DNA of 64,000 bases, taken from positions 1,240,001 to 1,304,000 of the forward strand of contig JAKZZE010000007.1 of the NCBI GenBank assembly GCA_024220505.1. Reading direction: 5' to 3'. A model generated the notes under the pieces. That model worked only from the letters and a program-made list of their open reading frames with translations, searched no databases and was not told where the DNA came from. Below, one piece after another: positions 63,541 to 64,000 of the stretch. Both the position numbers and the translations under genes were made by a program. Every line of letters begins with the position of its first letter. Positions within the stretch are counted from its first letter, which is position 1. This DNA is from Rhizopus arrhizus (lineage: Eukaryota; Mucoromycota; Mucoromycetes; Mucorales; Rhizopodaceae).

Positions 63541-63805
63541 CTTGTTACCGACTTGAAAAGTTTGATATTTGAACAGTATAACGGCAAACATTTGAAGACG
63601 TAATTTTATTTTCCAAAATCTTGAATTTCAAACGCAAATCACTGTACTAGTTTGTAACTTTATCCTTTTTACCTTTTTGGCTATCAAAAAGGTTTTTAGT
63701 TTCTCTAACACTTCTTTGAACTGGCCCGGGCAATACAATATGTCAAATATTATGTGCTCATTTTGGGTTTTAAAATTTTTACAAATAAAAAATTATTCTT
63801 TAATC
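63541..63805 (+). mobile_element. LINE 3' UTR fragment, copy D
   Basis: Stem-loop CCTTTTTGGCTATCAAAAAGG (63672-63692), then GAACTGGCCCGGGCAATACA and a tail ending ATTATTCTTTAATCGTAC. Coding sequence is nearly absent. Directly followed by copy E. Confidence 0.75.
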
Positions 63806-63817
63806 GTACTAGTTTGC

Positions 63818-64000
63818 AAACTTGACTACCTCCACCATGACAAAACTGCTCCTGAAATTCCACCTCTAGGTACTAAACTATTGCATTGGTTCAGCTCTAA
63901 TTAATCTCGTATCATTTGTTACTGTATCTTCTTCATCTTCCTATCTTTATCCTTTTTCCCTTTTTGACTATCAAAAAGGTTTTTTTAGCTCTTTAACCAT
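63818..64000 (+). mobile_element. LINE 3' end fragment, copy E, cut by the window edge
   Basis: Near-identical to 18230-18417: the C-terminal peptide ending WFSSN and stop, then the stem-loop at 63958-63979. It lies head-to-tail behind copy D. Confidence 0.8.

Noticed and set aside
1..64000. tRNA genes, rRNA genes or CRISPR arrays
   Set aside because: Scanned by eye for A/B-box patterns, rRNA core sequences and regularly spaced repeats; none seen. A tRNA could still have been missed without a search tool.

Overview
The window is eukaryotic, AT-rich and almost certainly from an early-diverging fungus of the Mucoromycota (Mucorales-like; inferred from content, no species named). The evidence is short spliceosomal introns (mostly 42-70 nt, GT-AG, CTAAC/CTAAT-like branch sites), fungal genes such as SPA2, RSC8, TPC1 and CUE2, and mobile elements of types known from these fungi: DIRS retrotransposons, Tc1/mariner-like DD34E transposons, non-LTR (LINE) elements and a Fanzor (eukaryotic TnpB relative).

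Left third (1-18.5 kb): almost entirely mobile DNA. A DIRS element (minus strand) runs off the left edge with gag, RT/RNase H/methyltransferase-like and tyrosine recombinase genes. A complete Tc1-like element (3889-5640) follows. A second Tc1-like element (5798-11888) carries a complete 4.4-kb DIRS element (7361-11769) inserted in its right terminal inverted repeat. Next come a degraded LINE (11.9-13.0 kb) and a broken Fanzor gene (13940-17978). The Fanzor is split by a poly(A)-tailed insertion (14308-16269) that carries an intact 483-residue ORF with a PD-(D/E)XK-like motif. When the insertion is removed at its apparent 10-bp target duplication, the Fanzor reading frame joins up.

Middle (18.5-35 kb): scattered host genes in gene-poor DNA. 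These are an Rrp17/Nop25-type nucleolar protein, an acidic protein fragment, a homeodomain factor, an MGST3-type MAPEG protein, CCDC25 (with an apparent 1-nt exon), ribosomal protein L12 and a small conserved-looking protein, with LINE relics between.

Right half (35-62.3 kb): two dense host gene blocks. The first has APC8/CDC23, SPA2, an F-box/WD40 protein and an SR-rich nuclear protein. The second has a CUE/SMR (Cue2-like) protein, an STE20-type kinase with five RFx[VIL] tail motifs, a SWIRM/SANT chromatin subunit (RSC8-like), DOT1, mitochondrial L23 and a TPC1-like mitochondrial carrier. RPS4 lies between them, with LINE endonuclease/RT relics at 42-43.7 kb. The right edge (62.5-64 kb) holds three more LINE 3' ends. 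Across six copies these ends share a stem-loop whose two arms change together.

All exon structures were read by eye from splice signals and frame continuity. For each spliced gene the exon lengths sum to a multiple of three. Functions come from recognised family motifs, not from searches.
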